From Jiella pacifica (GTDB taxonomy: Bacteria; Pseudomonadota; Alphaproteobacteria; Rhizobiales; Rhizobiaceae), in contig NZ_JAAAMG010000009.1 in assembly GCF_010500815.1 (NCBI RefSeq), positions 62,001 to 126,000 of the forward strand: 64,000 nt of DNA. The letters run 5' to 3'. How positions within the stretch are numbered: position 1 is the stretch's first letter; every line of letters begins with the position of its first letter. Of the stretch, positions 62,171-64,000 are shown piece after piece. Position numbers and translations under genes: made by a program. Under the pieces are notes generated by a model. The model saw only the letters and a list, made by a program, of their open reading frames with translations, had not been told where the DNA came from and made no database searches.

Positions 62171-64000
62171 TCAGAACAGCCCGCCAGCCCCTTGCGTGAT
62201 CGCCTGTTCGGCCTGCTGGGACACCTGCCCCGTCCCGCCGAATCCGGTGCCCGCGACCTCGTCCTCGCCGATGACCTCATAGCTGTCGGCCGGGCCTGTG
62301 CCGGGCTTGAAGGCTTCCATGATCACGTCGGAGCCGGAGCCCGAAGCGCGCATGCCGGTCTTGCGGTTGACGGCGATGAGTTCCATCCCCTCGGGCACCT
62401 TGAAGTCCACCGGCTTCTTGCCCTTCAGCGCCTCCTTCATGAAGTCGATGAAGACCGGCGCGGCCATGCCGCCGCCGGTGGCGCCGCGGCCCATCGGCGT
62501 CGGGTTGTCGTAGCCGAGATAGACGCCGGTGACGAGGTCCGGCGTGAAGCCGACGAACCAGACGTCCTTCTCGTCGTTGGTGGTGCCGGTCTTGCCGGCG
62601 ATCGGCACGCCGAGTTCACGGACGCGGGTCGCCGTGCCGCGCTGGACGACGCCCTCCATCATCGAAGTGATCTGGTAGGCGGTCATCGGGTCGAGCACCT
62701 GGTCGCGCTCGTCGACGAGCTGCGGCTCGGACTGGCCGTCGTATTCCCGGCTGTTGCAGTCGGCGCAGAACCGCTGGTCGTGCTTGTAGATGGTGCGGCC
62801 GTAGCGGTCCTGCACCCGGTCGATCAGCGACGGCTCGATCGAGCGGCCGCCATTGGCGATCACCGAATAGGCCGTGACCATCCGCAGCACCGTCGTCTCG
62901 CCCGCTCCGAGCGCCATCGGCAGATACGGCTTCAGGTGGTCGTAGATGCCGAAGCGCTCGGCATATTGCGCGACGAGATCCATGCCCATGTCCTTGGCGA
63001 GGCGCACGGTCATCAGGTTGCGGCTCTTCTCGATGCCGAGGCGCAGGGTCGAGGGTCCGGCAAAGCCGCCGCCGTAGTTGGAAGGCTCCCAATAGCCGCC
63101 ATTGCCGTCGGGCAGCGAGATCGGCCCGTCCATGATCACCGAGGCCGGCGTGTAGCCGTTGTCGAGCGCTGCGGAATAGACGAAGGGTTTGAACGAGGAG
63201 CCGGGCTGGCGATAGGCCTGGCTCGCCCGGTTGAACTCCGACTGGGCATAGGAGAATCCGCCGACCATGGCGCGCACCCGGCCGGTCTCCGGCTCCATGA
63301 CGACCATCGCGCCCTGGACCTTCGGCGGCTGGCGCAGCCGGTAGCCCTCGCCCTCGGCCTTTTTCTCGACATAGACGACGTCGCCGCGCGACAGGACGTC
63401 GTCGGCCGCGCGCACCGAGCCCTTCCTGTCCTTGGTGTTCAGCCGCAGTGCCCACTTCATGTCCGACAACGCGATCGTGCCGATCTCGCGTTCGCTGGAC
63501 AGCGAGCCGGACACCGTCCGGGGCGGTTGCAGTCCAACGCTGACCTGATCGGAGCCGGACTCGAGAACCACGGCGAGCTGCCATTCCGGCACGTCGGACA
63601 AGGCGCCGACCTTGCCGAGTTCGGCACCCCAGTCGCTGCCGATGTCGAGGGTGTCGACCGGGCCGCGATAGCCGCGCTGCTGGTCGTATTCGATCAGGCC
63701 GTTCTGCAACGCCGCCCGAGCCTCCTGTTGCAGAGTCGGATCGAGCGTCGTGCGCACCGACAGGCCGCCTTCGTAGAGGGATTTCGAGCCGTAACGCTGG
63801 ACGATCTCGCGCCGCACGTCCTCGGTGAAATATTCCGACGAGGCGAGATAGGTGCCGGAGGGGCGCGGATTGACATCGATCGGCGTCTCCTTCGCCGTCT
63901 CCGCCTGGTCCGCGGTGATGACACCGTTGGCCGCCATCTGCGCGATCACCCAGTTGCGGCGGTCGAGCGCCCGGTCGTAGTCGCGGAACGGGTTGTAGTT
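62171..64000 (-). CDS. mrcA: Penicillin-binding protein 1A, C-terminal part (gene continues past the window end)
   Basis: The frame is open to base 64000, and about 609 residues are visible. The visible end continues upstream as NYNPFRDYDRALDRRNWV, typical of PBP1A just after the glycosyltransferase domain, which is mostly outside the window. The transpeptidase domain has the active-site Ser in QPGSSFKPFVYSAAL, a second motif region KSRNLMTVRLAKDMG, and the KTG motif in AGKTGTTNDEKDVWFVGF. The inserted OB-like region is at KLRLNTKDRKG-type residues. It polymerises and cross-links peptidoglycan in the periplasm. prfB follows on the same strand. Confidence 0.95.
   Translation of the reverse strand, partial: NYNPFRDYDRALDRRNWVIAQMAANGVITADQAETAKETPIDVNPRPSGTYLASSEYFTEDVRREIVQRYGSKSLYEGGLSVRTTLDPTLQQEARAALQNGLIEYDQQRGYRGPVDTLDIGSDWGAELGKVGALSDVPEWQLAVVLESGSDQVSVGLQPPRTVSGSLSSEREIGTIALSDMKWALRLNTKDRKGSVRAADDVLSRGDVVYVEKKAEGEGYRLRQPPKVQGAMVVMEPETGRVRAMVGGFSYAQSEFNRASQAYRQPGSSFKPFVYSAALDNGYTPASVIMDGPISLPDGNGGYWEPSNYGGGFAGPSTLRLGIEKSRNLMTVRLAKDMGMDLVAQYAERFGIYDHLKPYLPMALGAGETTVLRMVTAYSVIANGGRSIEPSLIDRVQDRYGRTIYKHDQRFCADCNSREYDGQSEPQLVDERDQVLDPMTAYQITSMMEGVVQRGTATRVRELGVPIAGKTGTTNDEKDVWFVGFTPDLVTGVYLGYDNPTPMGRGATGGGMAAPVFIDFMKEALKGKKPVDFKVPEGMELIAVNRKTGMRASGSGSDVIMEAFKPGTGPADSYEVIGEDEVAGTGFGGTGQVSQQAEQAITQGAGGLF

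Overview
The window is 64 kb of GC-rich (about two thirds by eye) chromosomal DNA from an alphaproteobacterium, most likely order Hyphomicrobiales (Rhizobiales), possibly near Aurantimonadaceae. The family guess is from memory of gene style only. Support for the order: the block accB-accC-aat / DUF2155 / NDUFA12, two DUF1127 proteins, the suf operon order (desulfurase, sufB, sufC, sufD, sufS, DUF59, sufA) known from Agrobacterium, a palindrome shaped like an Irr (ICE) box in front of that operon, and the mrcA-prfB pair. Almost all genes are core chromosomal genes. I see no prophage, insertion sequence, CRISPR array, rRNA or tRNA.

Layout. 1-6.8 kb: 3' end of fabI, a histidine phosphatase, a LOG-family nucleotide phosphoribohydrolase, an AarF/UbiB kinase-like protein, a YceI protein, a GNAT-nitrilase fusion and RarD. 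7-9.9 kb: GFA protein, proline iminopeptidase, a small RMF-like protein, an EEP phosphatase. 10-13 kb: a complete TRAP transporter (dctP, dctQ, dctM) with a strong hairpin after dctP. 13-15.8 kb: a UvrD/PcrA helicase carrying a palindromic repeat element inserted in frame. 16-19.5 kb: two secreted proteins of unknown function and a polytopic membrane protein. 19.7-23.9 kb: rplS, two DUF2061 paralogues, an XRE regulator, a DUF1127 protein, an ArsR regulator and a GNAT enzyme. 24-27 kb: hexuronate catabolism (uxaC, mannonate/fructuronate oxidoreductase). 27-35.3 kb: aminotransferase, M48 protease with TPR-like tail, DsbA-like protein, accB, accC, aat, DUF2155, NDUFA12 and PsiE-like protein. 35.4-43.6 kb: GNAT, gatB, Uma2 protein, DyP peroxidase, a secreted protein, a MocR regulator facing a DUF1127 gene across a perfect inverted repeat, TfoX-N protein. 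43.7-52 kb: the suf iron-sulfur assembly operon on the minus strand. 52-64 kb: alpha/beta hydrolase, tyrS, a YhdP/AsmA-like giant protein, Bcp peroxiredoxin, DUF455 ferritin-like protein, M23 peptidase, prfB with its programmed frameshift, and the 3' part of mrcA.

How it works together. The suf operon makes Fe-S clusters and seems iron-controlled from the region 52.05-52.24 kb. AccB and AccC are two subunits of acetyl-CoA carboxylase and FabI ends the elongation cycle, so both ends of fatty acid synthesis are touched. Envelope functions recur: PBP1A, an M23 peptidase, a YhdP-like lipid-transport candidate, a BepA-like protease and a DsbA-like oxidoreductase.

The points most worth following are the in-frame repeat inside the helicase, two tiny overlapping coiled-coil genes inside the suf operon, the candidate operators for Irr, MocR and ArsR, the duplicated-domain secreted protein, and the long structured leader of accBC where many rhizobia carry aroQ. 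I did not find a clearly new multi-gene system.
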